Shown piece after piece: positions 1 through 9,186 of a DNA stretch of 64,000 bases. Source of the DNA: Pontibacter chinhatensis (GTDB lineage: Bacteria; Bacteroidota; Bacteroidia; Cytophagales; Hymenobacteraceae); contig NZ_FOOT01000006.1 in the NCBI RefSeq assembly GCF_900113285.1, positions 186,001 to 250,000 of the forward strand. Direction: 5' to 3'. Below the pieces are notes generated by a model that was given only the letters and a program-made list of their open reading frames with translations, ran no database searches and had not been told where the DNA came from. Within the stretch, counting starts at the first letter, position 1; every line of letters begins with the position of its first letter. The position numbers and the translations under genes are program-made.

Positions 1-94
1 GCTCCTGTGTGACGGCCGTACTGCTGCTGGCACATCCCGACAGGGCCACGCATGCCCCGAGTATAAAAGTATAAAGTATAGCGAGTCGCTTCAT
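1..94 (-). CDS. N-terminus of a lipoprotein (cut by window edge)
   Basis: Only the first 31 codons lie in the window. They open MKRLAILYTFIL and reach a lipobox ALSGC followed by ASSSTAVTQE, a typical lipoprotein signal with the lipidated Cys near residue 21. The protein is therefore exported and anchored in a membrane. Nothing of the mature domain is visible, so no function can be given. Three copies of the AGTATA motif sit inside the stretch encoding the signal peptide's hydrophobic core. Confidence 0.7.
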   Translation of the reverse strand, partial: MKRLAILYTFILGACVALSGCASSSTAVTQE

Positions 95-299
95 GGTATA
101 AGTACAGTTGGTGTTCCTGCCCATAAGCTAGAAAATATATCAGGGTTTTGCTATATAATTGGCTTCTCCTATTCTATTCATACACACAATTATATATTTT
201 TTAATTATAACACTATATTTTTGTGTACATTAGATTCTGTAAAAGGGATAAATACAAGTGTATAGATAATCCAATCGTTCAGCTTTAGCACCTAAAATA

Positions 300-770
300 A
301 TGCTTGAACCATTTAAACAATTTATCTGCGACACATGCGCAGGAATCATTGAAAAGCCAGAAGTTGGATGGGTAGAATGGTTATGCTATTATGATGAACA
401 AAAAGGCAAACTGATTAATAAGAACTTCCGCATTTGCCACCATGAAACAAGATGCATGATATTAGCCGATCATCATCATGTTTCTGACAACCACCTGAAT
501 AACATGCTAAAGGATAATTCAATGGTCATCCAGCTCTATGGCATGCTTGATCCTGAACCAAATGTAAACCCACAGCAAAGTAAAGGAGTGAAAGTTGAGG
601 ACATAGGTGAAACTGTTGAGTTTTTAAGAAGGCTAACATTACCATACTATGAAGAGGCTAGGCAGTACTGGAGTGAGGAAATTGCTGATGGTTACATTTC
701 TGAGGCTAATGAGATCTCTCCATACTTTCCACATAACCTAAAGAGTATAATTGAAAGATATAGTCGTTAG
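300..770 (+). CDS. Hypothetical protein, AT-rich gene
   Basis: 156 residues with no recognised domain. The N-terminus has a CDTC pair (residues 10-13) and there is a His-rich patch ADHHHVSDNH near residue 60. There is no signal peptide or membrane segment, so it is probably cytosolic. Base composition is clearly more AT-rich than the neighbouring peptidase and porin genes, which suggests relatively recent acquisition. It stands alone between two oppositely oriented genes and ends at a shared bidirectional terminator. The function is unknown; a small toxin, immunity or stress protein cannot be excluded. Confidence 0.6.
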   Translation: MLEPFKQFICDTCAGIIEKPEVGWVEWLCYYDEQKGKLINKNFRICHHETRCMILADHHHVSDNHLNNMLKDNSMVIQLYGMLDPEPNVNPQQSKGVKVEDIGETVEFLRRLTLPYYEEARQYWSEEIADGYISEANEISPYFPHNLKSIIERYSR

Positions 771-815
771 CATTACTGTTTTATCTGTAACACTTTATAC
801 TGCCAAAGAACATAA

Positions 816-843
816 AAAGCCCCTCCAATCCTAGAGAGGCTTT
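816..843. terminator. Bidirectional terminator hairpin
   Basis: Inverted repeat AAAGCC-CTC / GAG-GGCTTT lies between the convergent genes ending at 770 and 871. It is flanked by an A-run on the left and a T-rich tail on the right. Confidence 0.7.
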
Positions 844-870
844 CTCGTTTGTTATGGGTACATCTCAGCC

Positions 871-1773
871 CTATAACTCCGTAGCATTAAAGGTATCGCC
901 CTGCGACACATCGCCGGTTTCGAAGCCTTTTCTAAACCAGCGTACTCTTTGGGCTGAGGTGCCGTGGGTGAAGGAGTCGGGTACTACTCTTCCGGTGGCT
1001 TGCTTTTGAAGGCGGTCGTCGCCGATGGCGCTGGCCGCATTCAGGGCTTCTTCCAGGTCGCCGGGCTCCATAAATCCGGTTGATTTTTGGGTATGGTGCG
1101 CCCACACACCGGCATAGAAATCGGCCTGTAACTCTACCCTCACCATCAGTTTATTGAACTCCGTTTCCGACAGTCTGCCCCGCATGGCGTTTACCTGGTC
1201 CATGGTACCCGTGATTTTCTGAATATGGTGCCCCACCTCGTGGCCCACCACATATGCCTGCGCAAAGTCTCCTGCAGCCCCAAACCGGTCTTCCATTTCT
1301 TTAAAAAAGCTCAGATCGAGGTACAGTTTCTCATCTCCCGGACAGTAAAAAGGTCCTGAGGCAGCAGAAGCAAAGCCGCAGGCTGAGTTCACCTGTCCCG
1401 AAAACAGTACCAGCGTGGGCTCTCTGTACCCTTGTATCATACTGCTCCAGAAATCCTCGGTATCAGCCAGCACCACGGCCGTCTGGTCGGCCAGCGCCTG
1501 CTCTTCCGGGCTTGCCTGGTAGTCGGTTGTTTGGGCATACTGCGGTTCCCCGCCCACAAACTGTTGCAGCAGCGCTAGCGGGTTGGTGCCTGTCAAAAAC
1601 ATCAGCAGCAACAGCACCCCTACAATAATCAGCCCCACTTTCGAGAAAAGGAGCCGGAACAAAGGAATAAGCAGCATGGGACTCATGCCTCTGCCCCCAC
1701 CTCCGAAGCCGCCTGCCGATTGCCCTCTACGGTCTTCTATGTTGGTGCTTTTTCTTCTGCCTCGCCATTTCAT
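871..1773 (-). CDS. ypfJ: Neutral zinc metallopeptidase, YpfJ family
   Basis: 300 residues, the normal length for the YpfJ/KPN_02809 family. A basic, Gly-rich N-terminus (FGGGGRGM) is followed by one membrane segment at about residues 44-61 and then the zinc-peptidase domain. The metal-binding HEVGHH begins at His178, with the family's downstream motif ELQADFYAGVW. The region SACGFASAASGPFYCPGD is also typical. The protein should be anchored in the inner membrane with its catalytic domain outside. The substrate is not established for this family. The gene is single and convergent with the small hypothetical gene upstream in the window. Confidence 0.9.
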   Translation of the reverse strand: MKWRGRRKSTNIEDRRGQSAGGFGGGGRGMSPMLLIPLFRLLFSKVGLIIVGVLLLLMFLTGTNPLALLQQFVGGEPQYAQTTDYQASPEEQALADQTAVVLADTEDFWSSMIQGYREPTLVLFSGQVNSACGFASAASGPFYCPGDEKLYLDLSFFKEMEDRFGAAGDFAQAYVVGHEVGHHIQKITGTMDQVNAMRGRLSETEFNKLMVRVELQADFYAGVWAHHTQKSTGFMEPGDLEEALNAASAIGDDRLQKQATGRVVPDSFTHGTSAQRVRWFRKGFETGDVSQGDTFNATEL

Positions 1774-2296
1774 AGTTATTTATTTCAATTGATTAAATGT
1801 TTGTCGATGTACAGGTAAACCGGGGTAACCTATCACTATATTGCAGTATAACGCAGGCAGCTATACTTGGATGCCCGCAGTTTAAACGAATGGCCTTAGT
1901 GGCGTGCAGGAGAGAGAATTTACACCTTTTCCCGCCGTGGTTGCAGGTATCAGCAGCAAGAGCGTATTCCTTGTGACCTGAACGTTAGCCAACACAAAAA
2001 ACATCACCAAGCCAGTAGCAGATCTACTCCTCAGTGTTCAATAAATCCCGGATTACGTAAACAAAGATTATTTCAAACACGAGGTTATCAGGCAGATAGA
2101 ACCGTGTGTCAGGAGCAATGGCATCGGCACCAGGGAAACGGCGCCGGATGGGCAGACAGAACATCAGGATTAGGGCAATAGGAATATAGCAGCGGGCGTC
2201 AACGGCCATTTTCACTGCTGTTTTACCGGCAATTTGTTCCCTAAGGAAACATGCGGCGGTTTACAGGCTTTGCAGGAGTGTCTATACTATCAGCTT
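1774..2296. other. Gene-free stretch
   Basis: 523 bases between divergent genes. It contains two AGTATA-type motifs (near 1836 and 1864) and presumably the promoters of both flanking genes. A 61-codon minus-strand frame (2024-2209) has no convincing protein features. I see no RNA gene or repeat. Confidence 0.5.
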
Positions 2297-3520
2297 ATGA
2301 TTAAATGTTGCCTCTTTTTTATTTTTCAACTACTTATTGTTCCGTCTTTATTTGCTCAGGTTACTGAAATCAGGAAGAGCTTGATGGATAGCACCAACTC
2401 CGGTAACAATCCCATCATCCAGCAACCTTCCTTAAAGAGATTGCTGAGCTTGAGTGACAGAATAGACTTAAATTTCTATTTCCGAAGTTCGGCAGAGTTT
2501 CCGAGTGGATCTTCCAACCAGGCATCGGTTAAAATGAACGAGGCGCGGCTTGAGTTGAGGGGCGACATTACCCCTGATTTAAGTTTTCGGGTGAGGTACC
2601 GCTTGTACAGAGGTTTTGCCGGAAATAGCTTCGACAATGCCCCGAGCGCACTCGACCACGCCAACGTAACGTATCAGTTCGGCAAGGAGAAGAAGTGGCA
2701 CCTGACAGCCGGTAAGCAGGCCGCGAACGTAGGCAGTTGGGAGGCGGACACAAACCCCACCTTTGAATACCAGTACACCGAATTTGTGGGCAGGCAGTTG
2801 AACCTGTTTCTGCTGGCATTGGAACTGGGGTACGAGGTCACCGACAATCACTCCATCCAATTGCAGTTGCACAACACCTATAACCAGGACTTTAATACAA
2901 CTTATACTTCGGCGGGCTACGCTGCAAACGGGTTGGAGCCGGCAAAAACGCCTTTCGGTTTATACGTTACCTGGCTGGGAAACATGTTTGATAACAGATG
3001 GCAGACATTTTACAGCTACAATATTTCGCAGTTTGCCGAGGATAAAACAGACCACGCAGTGTCCATCGCCAACAAGGTGGTGCTCGACAGGTTTAACGCC
3101 TACCTCGATCTGCATAGCGCCACCCTGTCTGTAGACTATCCTAATATCGGCTCGCCCGCCATCAATAACTACCTGGCAGCCTCACCGGCATTCGCGCCAA
3201 CCTTTCAGCAGGACATCAACTACAAGTCTGCCATACTTCGGGTAGATTATGAGTTTATACCCAAGTGGTTCATCACAGCCAAAGGCTTTTACCAAACGGC
3301 CAGCCACCGCGAAAACAACGACATCGGCGACAATTTCAGAAAGCACTATGGCTATTGGGCAGGTATAGAGTACAAGCCCGTTGCTAACCAGGACATGCGG
3401 CTGTTTACCTATTACTACTTCAATACCACCCGCTACAACGATCTGGTAGCCGAAACAAACCCGAATCAGAAGCTACACCTGTTCGCAGTGGGCGTGCTAT
3501 ACTTTGTAAATATCTTCTGA
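2297..3520 (+). CDS. Outer-membrane porin, phosphate-selective porin O/P-like
   Basis: 407 residues from the ATG at 2297. I chose it because it starts a signal peptide (MIKCCLFFIFQLLI...LFAQ); the longer frame from 2234 would put 21 polar residues in front. The mature part has alternating aromatic and polar beta strands, with motifs typical of the porin O/P group (FRSSAEF, ARLELRGDI, KQAANVGSWE). It ends in FVNIF with a terminal Phe, the usual beta-barrel assembly signal. It should form an outer-membrane channel for small anions or other solutes; specificity cannot be read from sequence. It is convergent with the S41 peptidase gene. Confidence 0.8.
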   Translation: MIKCCLFFIFQLLIVPSLFAQVTEIRKSLMDSTNSGNNPIIQQPSLKRLLSLSDRIDLNFYFRSSAEFPSGSSNQASVKMNEARLELRGDITPDLSFRVRYRLYRGFAGNSFDNAPSALDHANVTYQFGKEKKWHLTAGKQAANVGSWEADTNPTFEYQYTEFVGRQLNLFLLALELGYEVTDNHSIQLQLHNTYNQDFNTTYTSAGYAANGLEPAKTPFGLYVTWLGNMFDNRWQTFYSYNISQFAEDKTDHAVSIANKVVLDRFNAYLDLHSATLSVDYPNIGSPAINNYLAASPAFAPTFQQDINYKSAILRVDYEFIPKWFITAKGFYQTASHRENNDIGDNFRKHYGYWAGIEYKPVANQDMRLFTYYYFNTTRYNDLVAETNPNQKLHLFAVGVLYFVNIF

Positions 3521-3570
3521 GTTTATACTTGGCAGGTAGGGCTTGGGGTCGTGCGGTGTAAGCAGAGAAC

Positions 3571-5094
3571 TTACTCTCCAACAGGTGATAGCGCGCCTGT
3601 TACCTGCTGATAAATCGTGTTCAGCACCCACTCCAGTTGCGTATCCCTGCCTTGCAGGTAATCCTCCCGCGTCAGCTTTACCTCCACATGGGGCATAATC
3701 CCCTGCCCTATCCTCTGGTGGTTGAGGGGCTTTACGTCCTGTGCCAGGCTCACAATCGAGAACTTTAGGAGCAGCCCGGAGTGTGGCAGCCGGTACACCA
3801 TGCCGAAATTACCGGTGTGCCACAGGTAGCCGCCTCCGGTTTCCTCGCCAATCACCTGCGCCTTTTGGTCGCTTTTAACCATACTGGCAAACAAGGAGCC
3901 GGCAGAGGCCACATCGGGACTCACCAACAGGTACTGGTTGTCGCGGAAGCGGTTCTGCTGCGGCGAAAAAACCGGGTTATACTTGTCGGCCAGGTAAAAC
4001 TTCCCGTCGCGTTGTACGCTGTATTGTTCCTGCAGCATCGCCTCCCCTAGTTTAATCTCGTCCGGCATGGTTGCCACGTAGTGCGGCTTGTGGTGTACCT
4101 GGTTAAAGATGGTATAGCCGGTTGTGGTCATCCGGAACTGGCGGTCCGTCAGGTAGGAGAACAGCAGGGTTTGGTTGGGGTTGTTTCCGCCACCGTTCTT
4201 GCGTACATCCACCACCAGATACTGCACACCGCGCTGATTCAGGAACGTAAAAACAGAATCCAGGAAGGCGGCATACTGAACGTGGCTTGCTTCCCCCGGA
4301 CCTCCCAGGGCAAAGGTATTCACCGTCAGGATACCTGTGTTCAGGCTATCTACCTGTTGGAAAGTATACTGCTCCTCAAACTCCTGCAGGTGTTTGGCAT
4401 GGCGCGCGGCATGGGTCTCTTTGAAGGTTTCGTAAGACACCGCCGGTAAAGTTACCTGCTTCACTTGCTGCTGGTCGTCTTCGTACGCTACCACAAATTC
4501 TTCCTGGGGTCCGAGCGCCAGGTACATGTACCACGAGGAGATAACCCCGGCCATGGAGGCATACTTTTCGGTTTTGTTATACCCGTCGGTGCTCCTGTAA
4601 AAAGAGGCTTTCTCCAGCAGTTCCTCAGCCTTCATGCCATTTACCGACACAATTTTACTTGCCACAGGGATGCCACCGAGGCTGCTGGCACTATGCAGCT
4701 CGTTGTTCAGGCAGAGCACCGGCAGTGGAAAAAAGATCGGCTGTGCTTCGAGCTGCTTCTTCAGCGTGTCGGGGTAAAACAGGTTGTTGTGGATGCTGCC
4801 TGTAAAGTCCACCACGCCCCAGATGATGTTGTAAAACTCCTGGTAAGTGGTGCGCTCGTTTATCTTTTTCTCATTTGCCAGGAAGAGGCTGTCAATCGTC
4901 TCCTTCGGATGAAAGTCGTAGAGGCCGGGGTTGGCTTTTTCATACAGGTCGCGGAAGAGGCGGTAATCGGCCAGCATGCCCTCTTCGGAAAGGGCTACTC
5001 CGGGCAGTTCCGGTTCTCCCTTTTCGACTGTCTTGCAGGTGGCAAACAACGCTATCGCACTGCACAGGTAAGCCAGGTAAATGCTTTTTCTCAT
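3571..5094 (-). CDS. S41 family peptidase, lipoprotein
   Basis: 507 residues from the ATG at 5094, which begins a lipoprotein signal (MRKSIYLAYL...ALFATC). The longer frame to 5139 adds 15 polar residues. The C-terminal half has the tail-specific protease fold: VVDVRKNGGGNN, then YLLVSPDVASAGSLFA holding the putative nucleophilic Ser, then VIGEETGG. The last part (LNHQRIGQGIMPHVEV) is typical of Bacteroidota S41 proteins. It probably acts in the periplasm or on the surface on unfolded or tagged proteins. The exact substrate is unknown and no functional partner adjoins it. Confidence 0.85.
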   Translation of the reverse strand: MRKSIYLAYLCSAIALFATCKTVEKGEPELPGVALSEEGMLADYRLFRDLYEKANPGLYDFHPKETIDSLFLANEKKINERTTYQEFYNIIWGVVDFTGSIHNNLFYPDTLKKQLEAQPIFFPLPVLCLNNELHSASSLGGIPVASKIVSVNGMKAEELLEKASFYRSTDGYNKTEKYASMAGVISSWYMYLALGPQEEFVVAYEDDQQQVKQVTLPAVSYETFKETHAARHAKHLQEFEEQYTFQQVDSLNTGILTVNTFALGGPGEASHVQYAAFLDSVFTFLNQRGVQYLVVDVRKNGGGNNPNQTLLFSYLTDRQFRMTTTGYTIFNQVHHKPHYVATMPDEIKLGEAMLQEQYSVQRDGKFYLADKYNPVFSPQQNRFRDNQYLLVSPDVASAGSLFASMVKSDQKAQVIGEETGGGYLWHTGNFGMVYRLPHSGLLLKFSIVSLAQDVKPLNHQRIGQGIMPHVEVKLTREDYLQGRDTQLEWVLNTIYQQVTGALSPVGE

Positions 5095-5456
5095 AGTTCT
5101 ATTGTTCTTGCGGGCAAGTAAGGTTATCTCTCGTATCAACTAGTGCTCAACGAATTAGCAAGTAGCATAATAGCCCGTCTTGATGCAAATAAATTTTATA
5201 TATAGTAAAACGAAGGTTGCAGAACGCCAGCCTGAGCGGTGAGTAAACTTAGGAGGTAGCTTTTTCCTCCGCATCCTAATGCTTCAAAGTATAACATAGG
5301 AAACAGTGCCAGGTGAGGCTGCTTTTTTACTGCCTGCTTGCCCACATCAGGTGCGGAACTAATCCTGCCACACAAAGTATAAATAAGGGATACTCTGCAC
5401 GCACCCAGCGTAGATTGCTGCCTTTTTATACTTGCCCAATCATAGCTTTTATACTT
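5095..5456. other. Gene-free stretch
   Basis: 362 bases between divergent genes. It holds four AGTATA-type motifs near 5290, 5380, 5430 and 5450, and a small hairpin GGAGG/CCTCC at about 5251-5270. An open frame upstream of the methyltransferase (from 5313) is not protein-like. Confidence 0.45.
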
Positions 5457-6152
5457 ATGGTATCGCCTCTTTCTGCACTGCTCCTGTTTCTACTGCTGCT
5501 TTTGCAAACCCAGAATAGCTTTCAGGAAAAAAGAGAGCGCATGGTGAAGCAATCCATCGAGGCGCGCGGCATTTCGGACAAGGCTGTGCTGAAGGCTATG
5601 CGCACAGTGGAGCGCCACCTGTTCGTGCCCCCGGACCAGGTAGCCTACGCCTACGAGGACAATCCCCTGCCCATCGGCTCCGGCCAAACCATTTCGCAGC
5701 CCTACATGGTGGCCTACATGACGGAGGTTATCCGGCCGAAGCCGCACATGAAAGTGCTGGAGATCGGCACCGGCAATGGCTACCAGGCGGCAGTGCTGGC
5801 CGAAATCGTGCAGCAGGTTTATACTATAGAAATCATACCTGAACTGGGAGAGTCGGCGGCCAGAAGGCTGAAGCAACTGGGCTATGAGAACGTTGAGGTG
5901 AAAGTTGGCAACGGCTATCATGGCTGGGAGGAGCATGCCCCTTTTGAGGCCATCGTGGTAACAGCCGCCGCTGAAGCAGTGCCTCCGCCGCTGGTAGCAC
6001 AACTGAAAGAAGGCGGCCGTATGGTCATTCCGGTTGGCCCGCAGAACGGCACCCAGACACTCCTGCTCCTCGAGAAGAGGAAAGGCAAGGTAACTACCCA
6101 GAAGCTGCTGCCTGTGCTGTTTGTGCCGTTCACGGGTGGGGATAAGAAGTAG
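5457..6152 (+). CDS. pcm: Protein-L-isoaspartate O-methyltransferase with signal peptide
   Basis: 231 residues from the ATG at 5457. The enzyme transfers a methyl group from SAM to isoaspartyl residues so that aged proteins can be repaired. Visible family motifs are MVKQSIEARGI, ERHLFVPP, the PLPIGSGQTISQPY active-site segment, the SAM-binding VLEIGTGNGYQAAVLAE, and the C-terminal RMVIPVG. The N-terminus is a clear hydrophobic leader (SALLLFLLLLLQ), implying export or membrane anchoring, although SAM is normally cytosolic. The start at 5457 keeps that leader; a downstream Met at about 5541 (MVKQ) would give a cytosolic enzyme. The gene stands alone. Confidence 0.9.
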   Translation: MVSPLSALLLFLLLLLQTQNSFQEKRERMVKQSIEARGISDKAVLKAMRTVERHLFVPPDQVAYAYEDNPLPIGSGQTISQPYMVAYMTEVIRPKPHMKVLEIGTGNGYQAAVLAEIVQQVYTIEIIPELGESAARRLKQLGYENVEVKVGNGYHGWEEHAPFEAIVVTAAAEAVPPPLVAQLKEGGRMVIPVGPQNGTQTLLLLEKRKGKVTTQKLLPVLFVPFTGGDKK

Positions 6153-6242
6153 GGGTTATAGTTTGTGTATGGTGGTTTTTGGATGCTTTGGTTGATGTCT
6201 GGAATAGTCGTTCCCCTTTCCTTACCTTTCTTCAATTTTTGC

Positions 6243-6290
6243 AGTACCGGGTCCAACCACCCCTACCCCTCCTTGACCAAGGAAGGGAGT
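6243..6290. repeat. R2 dispersed repeat, copy 1
   Basis: A segment starting AGTACCGGGTCCAACCACCC closely matches the one at 22031-22078. Both copies lie a few hundred bases upstream of an R3 copy, so R2 and R3 may form one composite element. Confidence 0.6.
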
Positions 6291-6340
6291 CTGTAACTGC
6301 TTTGGCTAAAGTATAAGTTGTATAGCCACGGTTCTCGCGC

Positions 6341-6360
6341 GGACAGGTCGCGACCTGTCC
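6341..6360. repeat. Perfect 20-bp palindrome
   Basis: GGACAGGTCGCGACCTGTCC reads identically on both strands. It lies inside the repeat-rich gap, with no gene start nearby, so an operator role is not evident. Confidence 0.6.
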
Positions 6361-6372
6361 CTACAAAGTATT

Positions 6373-6440
6373 ACCCCACCCCTTAGAGCTACGCTCGCTA
6401 GCTCAAAACTCCCGTTTTGGCTAGTCCAGAGGAGGGGAAT
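6373..6440. repeat. R1 MITE-like element, left half only
   Basis: It matches the left half of the elements at 10231 and 42871 (CCCTTAGAGCTACGCTCGCT, then a CAAAACT/CGTTTTGG inverted pair and AGTCCAGAGGAGGGGAA). The right terminal inverted repeat is missing, so this copy looks degenerate. Confidence 0.65.
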
Positions 6441-6523
6441 TATCTGCAGGCGATTACATCCCCCAGCCCCCTTCGAAGGGGGACTTTGGCTGGAGTTCCG
6501 TCAGCCGTGGCTATCGACCTTAT

Positions 6524-6746
6524 CCCAGCCTTTGGGTTGAGCGCCTTCTAGATTTCCGGTGCCGCAGGCAGCCCGAGGCACGAGGGCAGGAAATGTAGAC
6601 AGCGCGATGCCCGAAGGCGAGCCCTCTCGGGCTTGAGAGCTCCAAAGTATAAATGCAACAGTAGCTTATGTAAATCTGGAGGATGAACGGCAGCTAGAGA
6701 GGATAGCTTGCCTCAAATAGAAGGAAGCGGTAGATAAGAAAGTATA
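6524..6746. repeat. R3 dispersed repeat, copy 1
   Basis: About 220 bases align with 22237-22468. A 44-bp block (6602-6645) is identical to 22323-22366, and the flanks have diverged. The block contains a hairpin GCCCGA/TCGGGC. No protein is encoded. It could be a non-autonomous mobile element or a structured RNA. Confidence 0.65.
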
Positions 6747-6829
6747 GCTCAGAGCATTATTTAAAGGAGTGCACGAGCTACAAGCTCGCGCCAGCTGAAG
6801 TATAAAGTATAAACCAGTAAGTATAAATC

Positions 6830-7852
6830 CTATACTTTCACCACCACCTTCCCTACTGACTGCCCCCGCTGGAAAAGCCGGATCGCCTCATGCATCTGGT
6901 TAAATTCGTACACATGCCCGACGTGCTGGGGCTGCAGATCCAATGCCTGTAGCTCCCGCAGCAGGCGGTGCATCATGTCGGTTTGCTCGTAGAGGTAAAT
7001 CAGGTTAAAGCCCATCAGCGACTTGTTTTCAGTGGGCAGGCGCAACGGGTCAATCTTAGGCCGCCAGAGGTACTTCCAGATAAGGCGCGGGTAATTGGGG
7101 CGGCTGCTGTGGCTGGAGAAGCTGGCGTTGCCGTACACCACCATCCGGCCCATCGGGGCCATGGCCTTCCATCCTTCAGCCAGCACCTTGCCTCCGATGC
7201 ACTCCATGATCAGACGCAGTTCACGCTCCCCCAGGGCCTCTTTCAGCTTAACATAAAAATCATTATCCCGAAGTATAACCGCGTCGTAGCCCTCGTGCTG
7301 GCGCAGAAAATCCACTTTGCCCGGCTGCCCTACCGTGCCAATGGTATAGGCGCCATACTTTTTGCTGATGCGGTTGGCCAGAATGCCCACGCCTCCGGCC
7401 GCGCTGTGAATCAGCACCGTCATCCCCTGCTGCAGGTTACCGAGCTCCGTCAGCGCATAATAGGCCGTGAGCCCTTGCACCAGAAAACCCGCTCCTTCCT
7501 CAAAGCTCCAACTATCCGGCAGCGCCACCACATAGCGGTGGTTAATGTTGATATGCGAGACATAACCTCCAAACTTGGTTACTCCCATCACGTGGTCACC
7601 CACCTGCCACTCCTGCACGGCCTCGCCCACCGCCGCCACCTCCCCCGAGAACTCGAGACCAGGTATAAACGGCCCTTCGGGAGTAGCGCTATAGAGCCCC
7701 TGCATGGCAAACACATCGGCAAAGTTCAGCCCGATGGCCCGCACCGCTACGCATACTTCGTCGGCCATTGGTGGCCCAAGTTCCTCGGTTTGCAGTTTGA
7801 GGTGGTTAATGGAGCCGGCTTTGGGCATGCGGTATACCTGGCGTTGAAGCAT
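6830..7852 (-). CDS. MDR-family quinone/zinc-type oxidoreductase, VAT-1-like
   Basis: 340 residues from the ATG at 7852; an in-frame extension to 7906 is possible but lacks family similarity. The fold is a medium-chain dehydrogenase/reductase. A GroES-like N-terminal domain carries GLNFADVFAMQGLY and FIPGLEFSGEVAAVG. The Rossmann segment is VLIHSAAGGVGILA. No structural-zinc cysteines are present, so it belongs to the zinc-independent quinone oxidoreductase group, closest by eye to the VAT-1 branch. It probably reduces a quinone or enal with NADPH in the cytosol. It is divergent from the DACNV gene. Confidence 0.8.
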   Translation of the reverse strand: MLQRQVYRMPKAGSINHLKLQTEELGPPMADEVCVAVRAIGLNFADVFAMQGLYSATPEGPFIPGLEFSGEVAAVGEAVQEWQVGDHVMGVTKFGGYVSHININHRYVVALPDSWSFEEGAGFLVQGLTAYYALTELGNLQQGMTVLIHSAAGGVGILANRISKKYGAYTIGTVGQPGKVDFLRQHEGYDAVILRDNDFYVKLKEALGERELRLIMECIGGKVLAEGWKAMAPMGRMVVYGNASFSSHSSRPNYPRLIWKYLWRPKIDPLRLPTENKSLMGFNLIYLYEQTDMMHRLLRELQALDLQPQHVGHVYEFNQMHEAIRLFQRGQSVGKVVVKV

Positions 7853-8023
7853 TTGCAGGGCGGTTAAGGTTATAGGATAGTTTGCTCGGAACGTGAAGGT
7901 AAGCAATGGGTTTCATACTTTAAACCGGAGGCAGCGAGGCTTTGAAGTATAAAAATTAAGGATAGCTCGTTAAAGTATAAATGCGTATAGTTGTACCGTT
8001 CCTTAGTCTATACTTTCGCTGCT

Positions 8024-9181
8024 ATGCAATACCCTCCTTCCCCTTTCTCCCTACAGCACAAGGCTACTTACCAGGCTGCGCGCACGGTGGCCCCTGCGGT
8101 AGAAGCGTATTTCGCCCGCAAAATCGCCTCCAGTGAGCAGGAAGAAATGCAAAAGATACCTGCGCCTTCCCGGGAGGTAATAGAGGCTATCATCGACAGC
8201 GCCTTCTGGGCCAGTTTGCGGCGGGAGGAGGGGCTGGCACCTAAGATTTCCCTGGCTTTTCTGTCTCCTGCGGATGTGGAGCAACCGGTTTTATTTGGCC
8301 ATCGCATGCCCCTGAAACCGGAGGCACTGACTAAGATTGCACCCGGCGTGGAGCGACCAGGCATACACCTGGGCGTGTGGCACGACAAAGGAGAGTTATA
8401 CGTGTGGGGCATTACGCACGCCATTCCCAGCAACTGCTTTATCGTGGACGTGCCTGAGCCGGGCCTGCTGGTGGTAAAGTATAAGCGGGCCAACAGCCTG
8501 GGGAAATTTGCCAACGTGGCCGTGCTGAAAGGCGACCAGATAAAGCTGGTGGATGAAAGCAGCGCCCGCCTTCCCGACTGCCCGGAGCTACTTACCTCGC
8601 TGTTAGGGTTCAACTCCCCGGACCGCCACTCCAACATACTTATACAATTGGCTGTTTCGATGCAGATGCACCACCGGGGCGGCACCCTGTTGGTGGTGCC
8701 AGCGGGCACCACTGCCTGGCAGCAATCTGTAGTTTATCCGCTCAAGTATGCTGTGGAGCCTGCCTTCAGTGGTTTTGCGGAGCTGATGAAGCAGGACGAG
8801 CAGGTAAAAAAGCGAAGCCGCTGGCGCGAGGCTCTCCGGCGGGAAGTATCCAGCATTGCAGGGCTCACCGCCATCGACGGCGCCACCCTCCTTACAGATG
8901 CCTATGAGCTGCTTGCTTTCGGGGTAAAAATAAGGCGGCGTATAGATTACGATCCCATCGAGCAGATACTCTTTACAGAGCCTGTTGTCGGCAGCCAGCC
9001 CCAAACCATACATCCTTCGCAGCACGGAGGCATGCGGCACCTCTCCGCAGCTCAATTTGTGCACGACCAGCACGATGCGGTAGCCCTGGTTGCCTCCCAG
9101 GATGGCAGCTTCACGATTTTTGCCTGGTCCCAGAGCAAGCATATGGTGCATGCCCACCGCATCGACACGCTGTTGTTGTAG
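8024..9181 (+). CDS. DACNV-type sensor-domain protein (DisA_N-like)
   Basis: 385 residues from the ATG at 8024. The N-terminal ~190 residues form a Bacteroidota-type sensor region; the C-terminal half resembles the diadenylate cyclase (DisA_N) fold. The DGA motif is present at residues 285-287 (AIDGATLLTDAYELLAFG). The position of the catalytic RHR triplet reads RHL (338-340, GGMRHLSAAQF), followed by the expected strand AVALVASQDGSFTIF. Loss of the last Arg suggests nucleotide binding without cyclase activity, which fits the proposed sensor role of DACNV domains. Family assignment is from memory of motifs. No signal peptide or membrane segment is seen. Confidence 0.65.
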   Translation: MQYPPSPFSLQHKATYQAARTVAPAVEAYFARKIASSEQEEMQKIPAPSREVIEAIIDSAFWASLRREEGLAPKISLAFLSPADVEQPVLFGHRMPLKPEALTKIAPGVERPGIHLGVWHDKGELYVWGITHAIPSNCFIVDVPEPGLLVVKYKRANSLGKFANVAVLKGDQIKLVDESSARLPDCPELLTSLLGFNSPDRHSNILIQLAVSMQMHHRGGTLLVVPAGTTAWQQSVVYPLKYAVEPAFSGFAELMKQDEQVKKRSRWREALRREVSSIAGLTAIDGATLLTDAYELLAFGVKIRRRIDYDPIEQILFTEPVVGSQPQTIHPSQHGGMRHLSAAQFVHDQHDAVALVASQDGSFTIFAWSQSKHMVHAHRIDTLLL

Positions 9182-9186
9182 TATAA

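Larger units (their letters stand above)
6153..6829. other. Repeat-filled intergenic region
   Basis: 677 bases with no gene. In order it holds an R2 repeat (6243-6290), a perfect 20-bp palindrome (6341-6360), a left-half copy of the R1 element (6373-6440), a C-rich/G-rich inverted segment around 6460-6485, an R3 repeat (6524-6746) and a run of four AGTATA-type motifs (6798-6838). Confidence 0.6.

Noticed and set aside
2024..2215. 63-codon minus-strand frame with a hydrophobic patch
   Set aside because: No convincing signal, domain or context, and its start is a GTG in a promoter region.
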